Positions 43,931 through 51,443 of a DNA stretch of 51,443 bases are shown in pieces. A program made the position numbers and the translations under genes. This stretch comes from Acidobacteriota bacterium. Lineage in GTDB: Bacteria > Acidobacteriota > Holophagae > Acanthopleuribacterales > Acanthopleuribacteraceae. The stretch lies in contig PDUC01000049.1 of the NCBI GenBank assembly GCA_002747255.1, positions 1 to 51,443 on the forward strand, given 5' to 3'. Below the pieces are notes generated by a model, which was not told where the DNA came from, did not search any database, and saw only the letters and a program-made list of their open reading frames with translations. The first letter of the stretch is position 1. Every line of letters starts with the position of its first letter.

Positions 43931-44673
43931 GTCAAAACACTTCAACAATTAGGCACCGATCGAGTTCAGCTGGTGCGGCAACTGGATATGGATTATGGAT
44001 GATACTCCTTTTGTCATTGCCCGCCTTGGCTCTGACAAATGATGTAACAGTCCGGTACGGTTTTGATTCGGAGCTGCAGGCTGGTTTGCGGGAGGAACAC
44101 ACAAAAGGGGAAATGGATGGTTGTGGTTCTAATCAGCCTGAGCACGAAGGACAACTTCCCGAGCCCGTTGCATCGCAGAAAACGGTCAATTCAGCAGAAA
44201 AAATAATCCAGAGTGTCTATACGGTCGCCTGGAAAAACGGGGAAAAATCCTATTCGGCCAAGGCCGTCGTGCATCAAAAGGGCGATACGCATTATTCTCT
44301 GGCTTTATTAAAAGGCTCCAGAAGGTTGTTGACGGTTTGGGCTAAAGAACAGCAGATCTGGATCTACTTTCCCAGAGAAAAACGCGTCTATGTCGGCTGT
44401 GCGGAAACAGCTTTTCCTGTTTTCAATGAAGTGCCGCCCCTGAGTTTCAGACAGTGGCTGGACTTGTTGCAGGGGAGAGGTGACAACGTGGTCGTTTTAG
44501 GCTCTGACCACTATGGTCTTTCGGATCAGAATGGCGGGTTCCTGATTTGGAAACTCAAGAGGCAAAAAGTAAAGAAACGCGTTCAGCCCATTGTGTTTGA
44601 GCCTGCTTACCCCGAAAAAACGTCGCTCCTGCCACTTGCTCAACTCTCACGTGATATCCAGGAGCAGCCGTGA
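43927..44673 (+). CDS. Exported LolA/LolB-like protein next to ispE
   Basis: A 248-residue protein exported by a late hydrophobic segment ('GLWMILLLSLPALALTND', about residues 23-40). The mature region has the strand pattern of the LolA/LolB/DUF4292 fold: 'YTVAWKNGEKSYSAKAVV', 'WAKEQQIWIYFPREKRVYVG', 'RQWLDLLQG' and 'GGFLIWKLKRQ'. In many Gram-negatives lolB lies directly before ispE, the same place as here. Unlike LolB it has no Cys at the signal cleavage site, so it would be soluble or anchored by its leader. Starts overlap aroB (ATGA) and its stop overlaps ispE (GTGA). Sequence similarity alone is weak. Confidence 0.6.
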   Translation: MSQNTSTIRHRSSSAGAATGYGLWMILLLSLPALALTNDVTVRYGFDSELQAGLREEHTKGEMDGCGSNQPEHEGQLPEPVASQKTVNSAEKIIQSVYTVAWKNGEKSYSAKAVVHQKGDTHYSLALLKGSRRLLTVWAKEQQIWIYFPREKRVYVGCAETAFPVFNEVPPLSFRQWLDLLQGRGDNVVVLGSDHYGLSDQNGGFLIWKLKRQKVKKRVQPIVFEPAYPEKTSLLPLAQLSRDIQEQP

Positions 44674-45488
44674 TTTGGAAAGCTCATGCCAAGCTCAATC
44701 TCTACTTGAGAATTACAGGTCGTCTGGAAACGGGCTTTCACAGTCTGGAAACGGTCTTCCAGGAGATTGATCTCCACGATGAACTGATATGGAAGCCTGA
44801 ACCACACAACGGGTTTCAGTTACACGTTGACGGACCCGATCTGGGACCCCTGGAGTCCAATTTGGTCTATAAAGCGGTCAAGCTCTTTTCGGCTGAGAGT
44901 TCTATTTGCGTTCATGGGAAGCTGATCTTGAAAAAGAAAATCCCCCACGGAGGAGGTCTGGGCGGCGGCTCCTCCGATGCCGCGGCCACCCTGTCAGGAA
45001 TGAACCGGTATTACAAGTCTCCTTTAAGTGAAGAGCGTTTGCGAAAGTTGGCGGCAGAGCTGGGCTCCGATGTTCCTTTTTTCCTGCAGGGCGGAACCTG
45101 TCGAGCGCAGGGGCGAGGCGAGCTGTTGCAGCCCACGGAATTGGCTTCAGAGCTTCCCAGAAGAGGCTTTCTTTTCATCCCGCCATGTCCTGCTCCTACC
45201 GCTCAGGTCTATCAGGCATACGCTCAATCGAGGCCAGCCGTTTGGCAGACACGGAAAAAACGCCAGAAACACATTTCCTGGGGCAGGAACGATCTGACGG
45301 AAGCGGCTTGTGCCGTTCAGCCGAACTTGAAGAGCGTTCGCGATGTGTTGCGTGACTCTCTCCCGAGGGAATTAATTTTTATGACGGGTTCAGGCTCGAC
45401 CTGGGTCTGGCTGACTGAAAAAAGGCAAGTGCCCCATTTACCGTTCCCGTTTGAGGTCCGACAAATTCCCTTCCAGTTTGAATCATGA
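44670..45488 (+). CDS. ispE: 4-diphosphocytidyl-2-C-methyl-D-erythritol kinase
   Basis: A 272-residue GHMP kinase of the MEP isoprenoid pathway that phosphorylates CDP-methylerythritol. The N-terminus 'AHAKLNLYLRITGRLETGFH' and the ATP loop 'IPHGGGLGGGSSDAAATL' are diagnostic, with the catalytic Asp in 'LGSDVPFFLQGG' and the C-terminal 'MTGSGSTWVW' motif. The GTG start overlaps the previous stop (GTGA). Final gene of the aroB operon. Confidence 0.94.
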   Translation: MIWKAHAKLNLYLRITGRLETGFHSLETVFQEIDLHDELIWKPEPHNGFQLHVDGPDLGPLESNLVYKAVKLFSAESSICVHGKLILKKKIPHGGGLGGGSSDAAATLSGMNRYYKSPLSEERLRKLAAELGSDVPFFLQGGTCRAQGRGELLQPTELASELPRRGFLFIPPCPAPTAQVYQAYAQSRPAVWQTRKKRQKHISWGRNDLTEAACAVQPNLKSVRDVLRDSLPRELIFMTGSGSTWVWLTEKRQVPHLPFPFEVRQIPFQFES

Positions 45489-45769
45489 ATCAAAGAGGTC
45501 CGGGTCTCTTTTTACCCCGAAAAATGCAGTCGCCACGGCATAATAGTCCGACTAGGCGCATAAACTCTTACAATCAATTCCCCCTTTCAAACAGCTTCTG
45601 ACAAGCTGGAAAAGCAGGTGCAGAGAAGTGAATGGCATAAAAGCCCGGGATTAACTATAAAGTGCTTTGGCCGGACGGACTGTTTTTGGTGATTAGAAAA
45701 GAGAGGCCAGACTTTTTTCAATTAAACAAGTTCAATAAAGGCAAGCTCATCAAACAAGTTCAACTCTCT

Positions 45770-46522
45770 TTACTTCTTGGGGAGATTGAAGATGGAAGCG
45801 GCAAAATCCAGCCCGCACTCCAATTCTTCACACCATGAAATAAAGGTTTCAACCAGGTCTTTTCCTTTGAATAGGGCACCATGCTGGGGTGCAATCACTT
45901 CAATATCCAACTGGCGAACCATGTTTGCCCAACTCTTCAACGCGATATTGGCCGTCATGTACCTCTGATGGAAACCCTTCATGTACTTGAGATGGCTGTT
46001 AAAATCGGAAACTTCGGTATAGTCCATACCAATGGATGCACCTAAATCACCTGTGTAGAGAATTTTTGAAATGGGGTCGTAAACTTGAAAGTTGCCACAA
46101 GAATGAAGGAAATGAGCCGGTATGATATACAACTCTGAACCATTCAGATCCAGAATCTGACCTTCGTCAGGAATGGGTACCAACCTGTGTTCAACGTATT
46201 TATCAACGCCAAAATGGGGTATAAATCGTATCCATAGCTTGGAACACAGAGCCGTAGCGTCGGTGGTCATGAGCCAGCCATTTAGCGCGGCTACAATGTC
46301 CGGATCTTGATGTGATAATAAAATGTACTTGAGATCCTTCATCCTGATTGTGGAAGCAACTTGTGAAAATGCTTGATTATAGACCTTATGACCACCCGGA
46401 TCAAAAATGATCCCCTGCCCGTTGTGAACAACCATGTATTGATTGGCTTGAACGGCTAATCCGTGACCGTAATCCTCAAGTAGAATATTTTGATGGTTCT
46501 CTTTGTCATATAATAATTCCAT
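45770..46522 (-). CDS. Diiron metallo-beta-lactamase-fold protein (ODP/FprA-like)
   Basis: A 250-residue metallo-beta-lactamase-fold protein of the FprA/ODP oxygen-binding diiron type. Metal ligands: 'LLSHQDPDIVAALNGW' (the HxExD motif of the family, here with Asp for Glu), His in 'PAHFLHSCGNFQVYDP', Asp in 'LYTGDLGAS' and His in 'IAPQHGALF'. It has no flavodoxin domain, so it cannot be a complete NO/O2 reductase by itself; stand-alone members have been linked to oxygen sensing and chemotaxis. AGGAG precedes ATG 46522. It lies 12 bp after a Roadblock gene on the same strand, a probable two-gene signalling unit. Confidence 0.85.
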   Translation of the reverse strand: MELLYDKENHQNILLEDYGHGLAVQANQYMVVHNGQGIIFDPGGHKVYNQAFSQVASTIRMKDLKYILLSHQDPDIVAALNGWLMTTDATALCSKLWIRFIPHFGVDKYVEHRLVPIPDEGQILDLNGSELYIIPAHFLHSCGNFQVYDPISKILYTGDLGASIGMDYTEVSDFNSHLKYMKGFHQRYMTANIALKSWANMVRQLDIEVIAPQHGALFKGKDLVETFISWCEELECGLDFAASIFNLPKK

Positions 46523-46534
46523 AGTCAAGCACTC

Positions 46535-46900
46535 CTATAATGTCTTCTCTATTTCTGCAACTGCCCGTTTCATATCAAGGAAAATGAGACCCAGCTTCGC
46601 AAATTCATTGGTTAGAACCATGAATACAGTTCCCTCTGATGCATTCATTGCTATCACATAACCATGGCCCCCTTTAACAAAAACCTGATCCATTCGACCG
46701 CGTTCCAGTTCTTGCGAAGTTCTGGATCCCAGACTTAATAGCGTGGATGTCATTCCGGCAATGCGTCCTTCATCAAAACTCTCTGGAAACGCACTTGCTA
46801 TCATTAATCCGTCTTCAGATACAATGGCACAACCCTCGACATCTGGAGTACCTGTTTGCATCTTGTAAAGTATCTGGTTTACCTTCTCCATTCGATCCAT
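46535..46900 (-). CDS. Roadblock/LC7-domain protein
   Basis: A 121-residue protein with one Roadblock/LC7 domain: 'VEGCAIVSEDGLMIASAFPE', 'GRIAGMTSTLLSLGSRTSQE' and 'VFVKGGHGYVIAMNASEGTV'. Bacterial members include MglB, a GTPase-activating protein for the Ras-like MglA that controls cell polarity and motility; others bind small GTPases or kinases. No GTPase gene is nearby. Start ATG 46900 has AGGAG upstream; the longer frame is not used. It is the first gene of a pair with the diiron protein. Confidence 0.85.
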   Translation of the reverse strand: MDRMEKVNQILYKMQTGTPDVEGCAIVSEDGLMIASAFPESFDEGRIAGMTSTLLSLGSRTSQELERGRMDQVFVKGGHGYVIAMNASEGTVFMVLTNEFAKLGLIFLDMKRAVAEIEKTL

Positions 46901-47091
46901 AGCTTTCTCCTTGGACGTTAATAACGACAGATGCGCTGCAAGCATCCTGGCAGAGTCATTGTATCCTTTTTTGAATTTGTTTGGTGACTGTTTTTTTTAT
47001 TGTATCGAAAAAAAATCAAAGAATGCATAACGGAGAACAATATGGATAGAAGAGCTTGAGAATCCCGCTTGCATAGAGTACTTTGCTTATC

Positions 47092-48474
47092 CTACTTCCA
47101 AAACGGAATGCGATAAATGCCTTTGTATTGATTTTTTTTGCGGTACTTAGCGCTCTTCTCTTCCTTCTCGAGCCGGTTTTTTGTTTTTAATTTTGTAATG
47201 ACAAGCAGGTTTTTCCCTTTCCTGGCCCGATCCATATCGATATGAGCCAAGATCCCTTTGACACCGGTTTGCGGATGGGTATAGAACATGTACTCCACAT
47301 CCTTGAGCGTTTCTCCGTTGAGCTCCAGTTCAAAAAGGCGAACGATACAGTCGATGACGGACTGATTGCGGTTCTCATCCGTATTTGAAAACAGCCAATG
47401 AAACCCGTCGGCTCGGTAGGGCTCCAACTCGGGACACTGTTCCTGCATGAGCGTGTTATCTCTTTTGGCAGAAAAGGGAATGAAAAGTTTTAAGTAGGGA
47501 TCCTGAATGATATCTGCCTGAATGGTGGGGACACGGAAAGACTGTCCAGGCGGTCTGAGATTGTCGTAATGTCGAGTCATCAAATATCCTTCGTTGTTTT
47601 TCTTTGGAAAGTATTGATAACTGTCAAAAGATACAATACCTTTGGAAAGGAAGAAACTGGTAGCGAAGATAATTGGAAATAACATCACCAAGGCGAAAAA
47701 GCCAAACATGGCCTTACCTTTTTCGAGATTGCTGCGAAAGACTAACAAGATAGGCATACACAAAAAGCCCAAAGACAACCAATAACTGACCTTATAAATC
47801 GAGAAAACCAGTTTCCCCAGTTTTGTGGCTTTTCCCAATGGGTGTTTGTTTTTCTTGAAACGTTTGTCAATCAAGGCAGCCAGACTCTGAGGTAGCGTAA
47901 ACAGGAAGAGTAAAACATAGAAACTGCCTGTCATAAGTAGGTTTTGTGAATAAGAGGGAAGGATAGAGGATTTCAACATAAAGCTCAGAAAAACTGAAAG
48001 CACAAACAGAAGACCAATCCACATGAACACAATTAACAAAAGAAATAAAATAGAGAAAAGCGTACTGGACAAGACATCGACTCGGTCCATAAGCGATTTC
48101 AGGTCAAGAGTTTCACGCTTGTATAGTCGCTCTTGCAGTGGCGGTAAATCCAGCTTCGACCAGTTGACACCATTGGGGAAAACATAGGAAAGACCCAGTA
48201 AGCCAACCCAAAATCCCCGAAGTAAGAAATGCAAAATAAAGGTCAGGATGAGGGGATACAGAATTAGTTTTCCGATATAGTACAACATGAAAGGAGCCAT
48301 GTAGATATCGCTGCTGACGTGCATTTCCACATTGGCATAGAAATCGTCTAATAATTTTGGCAGCTGGAATAGCGCCACGATGACAGCTCCGGAGATGACG
48401 AGCTCTAATTCCCAGATACGGAAGAGATTTTCTGCGTCAAAGTAATTCGTTTTAATAGACTTGGGCTCTGTCAT
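47092..48474 (-). CDS. Uncharacterised polytopic membrane protein
   Basis: A 460-residue protein that I do not recognise. The first ~300 residues hold about six or seven membrane helices (for example 'LYPLILTFILHFLLRGFWVG', 'LFSILFLLLIVFMWIGLLFV' and 'GFFALVMLFPIIFATSFFLS') with several Phe-rich stretches. The last ~150 residues are soluble and basic toward the end ('EKEEKSAKYRKKNQYKG'). AAGGAGAGG lies before ATG 48474. No sequence motif for transport or catalysis is evident. It lies 191 bp upstream of the Roadblock gene on the same strand but is probably separate. Confidence 0.75.
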   Translation of the reverse strand: MTEPKSIKTNYFDAENLFRIWELELVISGAVIVALFQLPKLLDDFYANVEMHVSSDIYMAPFMLYYIGKLILYPLILTFILHFLLRGFWVGLLGLSYVFPNGVNWSKLDLPPLQERLYKRETLDLKSLMDRVDVLSSTLFSILFLLLIVFMWIGLLFVLSVFLSFMLKSSILPSYSQNLLMTGSFYVLLFLFTLPQSLAALIDKRFKKNKHPLGKATKLGKLVFSIYKVSYWLSLGFLCMPILLVFRSNLEKGKAMFGFFALVMLFPIIFATSFFLSKGIVSFDSYQYFPKKNNEGYLMTRHYDNLRPPGQSFRVPTIQADIIQDPYLKLFIPFSAKRDNTLMQEQCPELEPYRADGFHWLFSNTDENRNQSVIDCIVRLFELELNGETLKDVEYMFYTHPQTGVKGILAHIDMDRARKGKNLLVITKLKTKNRLEKEEKSAKYRKKNQYKGIYRIPFWK

Positions 48475-48761
48475 AATAATCCTCTCCTTTTTAGAGGCGA
48501 TTTCTCTTGCGACCCATATGCTATCCGAAAAAAATGCGAAATACAACGATTCACCATAAACCGCATTCCTTTGTTAAAATCAGTTTCCCGTAAGCATGAC
48601 TGTGTGCGTCCAGTAGACCCCGGAGCGTGTTTTCTAATACTTCTCTCAAGCGTTTCACCCCGGCATGCTTAACTTTTTCAAGTGTCCTCAATGCCACCGG
48701 AACACGCCATAAAAGTGACCAACGAACAACTTTATATTTCACGGGGCTTGAGGTGTTTTAC

Positions 48762-48923
48762 ATGAGTACGTGTAATTCAATTGATTCAAATATAAAGACA
48801 ACGGAAAGCAAACTGTGTTATTTTAGGCGTGAGGTGAATGCCTTGCAGCAGAAACTGCGTGGATGGTCCTTTGTGTTAAAGCTACCATACCTTTCGCAGA
48901 ATAGGGTGGTTAGAGAAAAATGA
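48762..48923 (+). CDS. Possible 53-residue protein coupled to the STAS gene
   Basis: A small frame of 53 codons beginning 'MSTCNSIDSNIKTTESKLCY', with GAGGTG upstream. Its stop overlaps the STAS start as ATGA (48920-48923), which suggests translational coupling. The sequence has a basic, Gln/Leu-rich helix but no recognised motif. The frame is open further upstream without a ribosome site. Could be a real leader peptide or chance. Confidence 0.4.
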   Translation: MSTCNSIDSNIKTTESKLCYFRREVNALQQKLRGWSFVLKLPYLSQNRVVREK

Positions 48924-49252
48924 ACTTGAAAAAAAGACACCTGGATGACATCAGCATTCTCGAGCTGGATGGGATGTTGACATTGGGGGCGGAAAGTACA
49001 GTGGCCGAAGCGTTCAAAGAATTGCATGACCTGGAAAGAAAAAAAATAATACTCGATATGCTCAAGGTTAAATACATCGACAGCATAGGGATTGGACAAA
49101 TTGCATCGGGTTACAAGAACATAAAAGAAAACGGCGGTCAGTTGGTCTTGGTTCGCGTTAACGAACGCATTCTTTCCTTGTTGGAAATGACCGGATTGAA
49201 AGACGTTCTGCCAATCTATCCGGATGTTGAGCATGCAATTGACATTCTTTAA
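48920..49252 (+). CDS. STAS-domain anti-anti-sigma factor
   Basis: A 110-residue single STAS domain like SpoIIAA or RsbV. 'KYIDSIGIGQIASGYKNIKE' carries the Ser of the DS(I)G motif that is phosphorylated by an anti-sigma kinase in this family. 'IILDML' and 'LVRVNERILSLLEMTGL' complete the fold. It would bind an anti-sigma factor or another STAS partner, but no kinase, phosphatase or sigma gene lies close by. It overlaps a possible small gene and is followed 18 bp later by a ferredoxin gene. Confidence 0.88.
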   Translation: MNLKKRHLDDISILELDGMLTLGAESTVAEAFKELHDLERKKIILDMLKVKYIDSIGIGQIASGYKNIKENGGQLVLVRVNERILSLLEMTGLKDVLPIYPDVEHAIDIL

Positions 49253-49270
49253 ATGGTGCAAGGAGATGAT

Positions 49271-49633
49271 ATGACTGATAAGCAGATTGTGGTTTTGTTT
49301 TCCAATTCTGGCAAAGAGTGTACAGTCGATGCGGGAAAAGACCTGGGTAACGATGGCGAAGCGGGAAGCATCCTTCAAATTGCCATAGAAAACCAAATCG
49401 ATATCGATCATGCCTGTGGGGGTGTTGGAGCCTGTTCTACGTGTCATGTCATTGTCGAACAGGGCGAAGAGTTCTGTGAAGAGCCAAGCGATGACGAACT
49501 CGACCAGCTGGATAATGCTCCGGGATTACAGATGGATTCCCGATTGGCCTGTCAGTGTGTACCTACCGGAGAAGGCAATTTGATCGTTACAATACCGGCC
49601 TGGAACAGAAACAGGGTTCCCTCTGATCATTGA
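49271..49633 (+). CDS. [2Fe-2S] ferredoxin (adrenodoxin/Isc type)
   Basis: A 120-residue ferredoxin. The cluster ligands follow the vertebrate-type pattern 'DHACGGVGACSTCHVIVEQG' (CX5CX2C), with the fourth Cys in 'DSRLACQCV'. This type donates electrons in Fe-S cluster assembly or to radical/lipoyl enzymes. An AAGGAG ribosome site sets the start at 49271, six codons inside the open frame. The stop overlaps the next gene's TTG start (TTGA). Confidence 0.92.
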   Translation: MTDKQIVVLFSNSGKECTVDAGKDLGNDGEAGSILQIAIENQIDIDHACGGVGACSTCHVIVEQGEEFCEEPSDDELDQLDNAPGLQMDSRLACQCVPTGEGNLIVTIPAWNRNRVPSDH

Positions 49634-50247
49634 TTGAAGTTAACCCCTACCCTGAAGAGATCAAAGCAACTCCTGTTGGAGAAGTGCAAGTCGAGGTATT
49701 CCGACCCGACTACTACCACGTTGTTATGGGCGCAGGCGGAAAAGCACGTTGTGAAGTTTATGGCGATCGCTTAGAGCAAGACAGGATTCCTCTTTTCAAA
49801 AGAAAAGGCGGTGGAGGAACGGTGTTGCTGGGGCCTCACACCCTCGTTTTAACGGTCCATGCAGGTGTTGCGAAACCCTTCGCTCATAAGTCCTATTTCC
49901 ATGTGATTAACCGTGCCTTAATCGAGGTGCTGAATTCCTTTAAAAAACTGAACTACGAGGAACGGGGTATTTCGGATATTTCTGTAGATGGCAGAAAAAT
50001 AGTAGGGTCATCTATTTTCAGGAGAAAAAACTACCTGCTCTATCAGGCCTCTCTTTTGGTTCTGCCCGAGTTTGTTCTCATGGAACGCTACCTCAAACAC
50101 CCCCCCAGAGAGCCCGATTACAGAAATGCCCGATCTCACTCTGTATTTGTTACCTGCTTGTCTGATCTTGGGTTTCAGGTAAATTGGCCGCATTTGCAAT
50201 CAGCTTTTTATAAGCACCTTTCCGAGAATCTGGTTTTGGACGAATAG
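49630..50247 (+). CDS. Lipoate-protein ligase/octanoyltransferase-like protein
   Basis: A 205-residue protein of the BPL/LplA/LipB catalytic fold. 'KGGGGTVLLGPHTLVLTVH' corresponds to the Arg/Gly-rich acyl-binding loop (RRxSGGGxVxH), and 'DISVDGRKIVGSSIFRRKNY' contains the conserved Lys (GxKIxG) that activates lipoate or octanoate. The HHGT segment of typical LplA is replaced by 'LLYQASLLV', so substrate may differ. It starts at TTG 49630, overlapping the ferredoxin stop, with no clear ribosome site, so coupling is likely. Lipoyl synthesis uses ferredoxin-type electrons, which would suit the pairing. Confidence 0.75.
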   Translation: MIEVNPYPEEIKATPVGEVQVEVFRPDYYHVVMGAGGKARCEVYGDRLEQDRIPLFKRKGGGGTVLLGPHTLVLTVHAGVAKPFAHKSYFHVINRALIEVLNSFKKLNYEERGISDISVDGRKIVGSSIFRRKNYLLYQASLLVLPEFVLMERYLKHPPREPDYRNARSHSVFVTCLSDLGFQVNWPHLQSAFYKHLSENLVLDE

Positions 50248-50373
50248 GGGTATAACGAAAACCTTGTGAATGACATCACGTGTAAACAGGGCGGCTTGTT
50301 TCTTCACCTGGATTTTATCCGTAAAACGGTTTGGAGCTCCAGCTTGATTTGCTGGTTTAAAGTGAGGTGTCTC

Positions 50374-51126
50374 TCAATTGGGAAGGAAACTGGTGATCAA
50401 GCCAATCAGGCAGCCAAAGACACCACCCCAAATGACAAGCCAGCCAAGATGACTGCGGATCATTTTCTGGACAATTTCTTTGACCGTTTGAGGGGTGAGC
50501 TCTTCTAATCGCCTCTGCACCAGATCGCTGATGCGTTTTTGCCAGTTATCCGAAAGCTTCTCTTTCATGACATTGAGAATAACTTCCTGAAAAGAGTCTC
50601 TTTCCACAATTTTAATTAATTTGATCCTCAAGACTTTGTGAAAGGGTGCGCGAAAATTATCGAGTATCTTTGTTCCGCCGAACATAGCCAGCATCCCGCC
50701 CAGTTTGGACTCTTCAATGACCTCTACAAACCCATTGAAAATTTCGTCGAAATCCAGGTTGTCGATAATGGGCATAATGTCAATGTGGTGATCACTGCTT
50801 TGCTCCAGAAACTTGTCAATGTGGTTTTCTGAAAAAAACTGGGTCATCATCATGCTGTATATGGAGCGTTTAAAAGATTCAAACTTTAATGGGATAATGC
50901 CCGAACCATACAAACCCGGAACGCGTTCAAACAACATGTGAACGGCTATCCAGTTGGTAATCGCGCCTGAAAAACCAAAGAGTCCTGTTGTCAGTACGTG
51001 TTTTCGGTACGGTTCCGGTACCACCGTGTAACCCAGAATAATTAATAAAAGGCAAAAACTGTTGACAATTAAACTCTTCTGGTCGCGTATCCAGCTTCTA
51101 TCAAAGGATTCAATTCGGTCATCCAT
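50374..51126 (-). CDS. DUF445 membrane protein
   Basis: A 250-residue DUF445-family protein. Two N-terminal hydrophobic stretches ('SLIVNSFCLLLIILGYTVV' and 'GLFGFSGAITNWIAVHMLF') include the family's conserved (G)ATNWIA-like segment, followed by 'GLYGSGIIPLKFESFKRSI'. A helical middle and a C-terminal membrane helix ('SHLGWLVIWGGVFGCLIGLI') complete it. Function of the family is unknown. AGGAG precedes the ATG. Confidence 0.85.
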   Translation of the reverse strand: MDDRIESFDRSWIRDQKSLIVNSFCLLLIILGYTVVPEPYRKHVLTTGLFGFSGAITNWIAVHMLFERVPGLYGSGIIPLKFESFKRSIYSMMMTQFFSENHIDKFLEQSSDHHIDIMPIIDNLDFDEIFNGFVEVIEESKLGGMLAMFGGTKILDNFRAPFHKVLRIKLIKIVERDSFQEVILNVMKEKLSDNWQKRISDLVQRRLEELTPQTVKEIVQKMIRSHLGWLVIWGGVFGCLIGLITSFLPN

Positions 51127-51250
51127 TTATCTAACTCCTGGCCAATTCATTCTAATTAGCCACACCATTTTATTAGAGAGATCGAGGAAGGCAAGTAAAA
51201 AAGCGAAAAATGGCTGCCGGCGATGCACTGCACTTAAGCTGAAACCGAAA

Positions 51251-51443
51251 GCACAGATCTTCCTATAAGGAATCCATTCACAAAACCATCGGCATTGTAC
51301 TTGAGGTTCTGAACGTGATTCATTCATTAAAAAACCTCTATTTGGGTGCCACAGATTCATTCGTGGTTAAAAACATCCGTGTCCATCTGTGTCCATCAGT
51401 GGTTAAAAAAAAGAAACCACAGATGAACACAGATAAACACAGA
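51251..51443 (+). repeat. Diverged copies of the window's repeat family
   Basis: From about 51251 (GCACAGATCTTCCTATAAGG) the sequence follows the repeat unit of 958-2070 with many substitutions and about 50 bp missing from its right-central part. It ends in the usual right arm (ATTCGTGGTTAAAAA, then CATCCGTGTCCATCTGTGTC, then AGTGGTTAAAAAAAAG). A fresh left arm AACCACAGATGAACACAGAT begins at 51415 and runs off the window, so the array continues. Confidence 0.85.

Noticed and set aside
45724-45769. Direct repeat AAACAAGTTCAA, two copies about 30 bp apart
   Set aside because: Only two short AT-rich copies downstream of the diiron gene; no associated gene or structure makes them more than chance.
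48551-48742. 63-codon minus-strand frame between the membrane protein and the STAS operon
   Set aside because: The GTG start lacks a ribosome site and there is no known motif; the helical look may be chance.

Overview
This window is a chromosomal segment from a flagellated, Gram-negative (diderm) bacterium. The outer membrane is implied by a P-ring protein (FlgI), a lipoprotein-type TolC/NodT channel in a complete RND efflux operon, and a LolA/LolB-like exported protein next to ispE. Base composition looks roughly balanced and GTG/TTG starts are common. A Ser/Thr kinase fused to TPRs, large secreted nucleases and many two-gene units suggest a deep-branching environmental phylum; Acidobacteriota (Holophagae-like) is my best guess, but this is a low-confidence inference from gene content. 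No insertion sequence, prophage, CRISPR array, tRNA or rRNA was seen.

Layout. 1-2.1 kb: a PIN/AbrB toxin-antitoxin pair sits between a fragment of a repeat and a five-unit tandem array (about 225 bp per unit) of a MITE-like, nested-palindrome repeat. The same family reappears at the right end (51.25-51.44 kb). 2.1-4.8 kb: ABC exporter (ATPase plus permease) with an FmdB-type zinc-ribbon gene. 4.85-7.7 kb: membrane Ser/Thr kinase with TPRs. 8-11.5 kb: small Cys-rich protein, exported peroxiredoxin, exported cyclophilin, GYF-AIM24 protein. 11.9-19.8 kb: two paralogous secreted endonuclease I proteins, one carrying five lamin-tail-like repeats with calcium-type loops, flanking a gamma-glutamyltranspeptidase; together they look like an extracellular DNA and glutathione/peptide scavenging island. 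20-23.6 kb: alpha/beta hydrolase, glycosyltransferase and chorismate synthase.

24-29 kb: a flagellar operon read leftwards in the order flgI, flgJ (rod-binding part only), flgM, an unknown gene, flgN, flgK, flgL, with a sigma-28-like promoter in front of flgM; a HEAT-like gene lies upstream. 31-33.7 kb: a structured leader or small RNA ending in a strong terminator, a lipoprotein (DUF4412-like) and a POT-family transporter. 33.8-40 kb: a decayed histidine-kinase relic, then a three-gene RND efflux operon. 40.1-42.3 kb: a class III ribonucleotide reductase homologue that appears to lack both radical residues. 42.4-45.5 kb: RNase P RNA, aroB, a LolB-position gene and ispE. 45.8-51.1 kb: a diiron metallo-beta-lactamase-fold protein paired with a Roadblock protein, an unknown polytopic membrane protein, a coupled STAS / [2Fe-2S] ferredoxin / lipoate-ligase-like operon, and a DUF445 protein.

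The items most worth following up are the radical-less NrdD homologue, the repeat family, the LTD-nuclease fusion, and two apparently structured RNAs (23.74-24.02 kb and 31.19-31.34 kb) that have promoter or terminator signals but no annotated gene.
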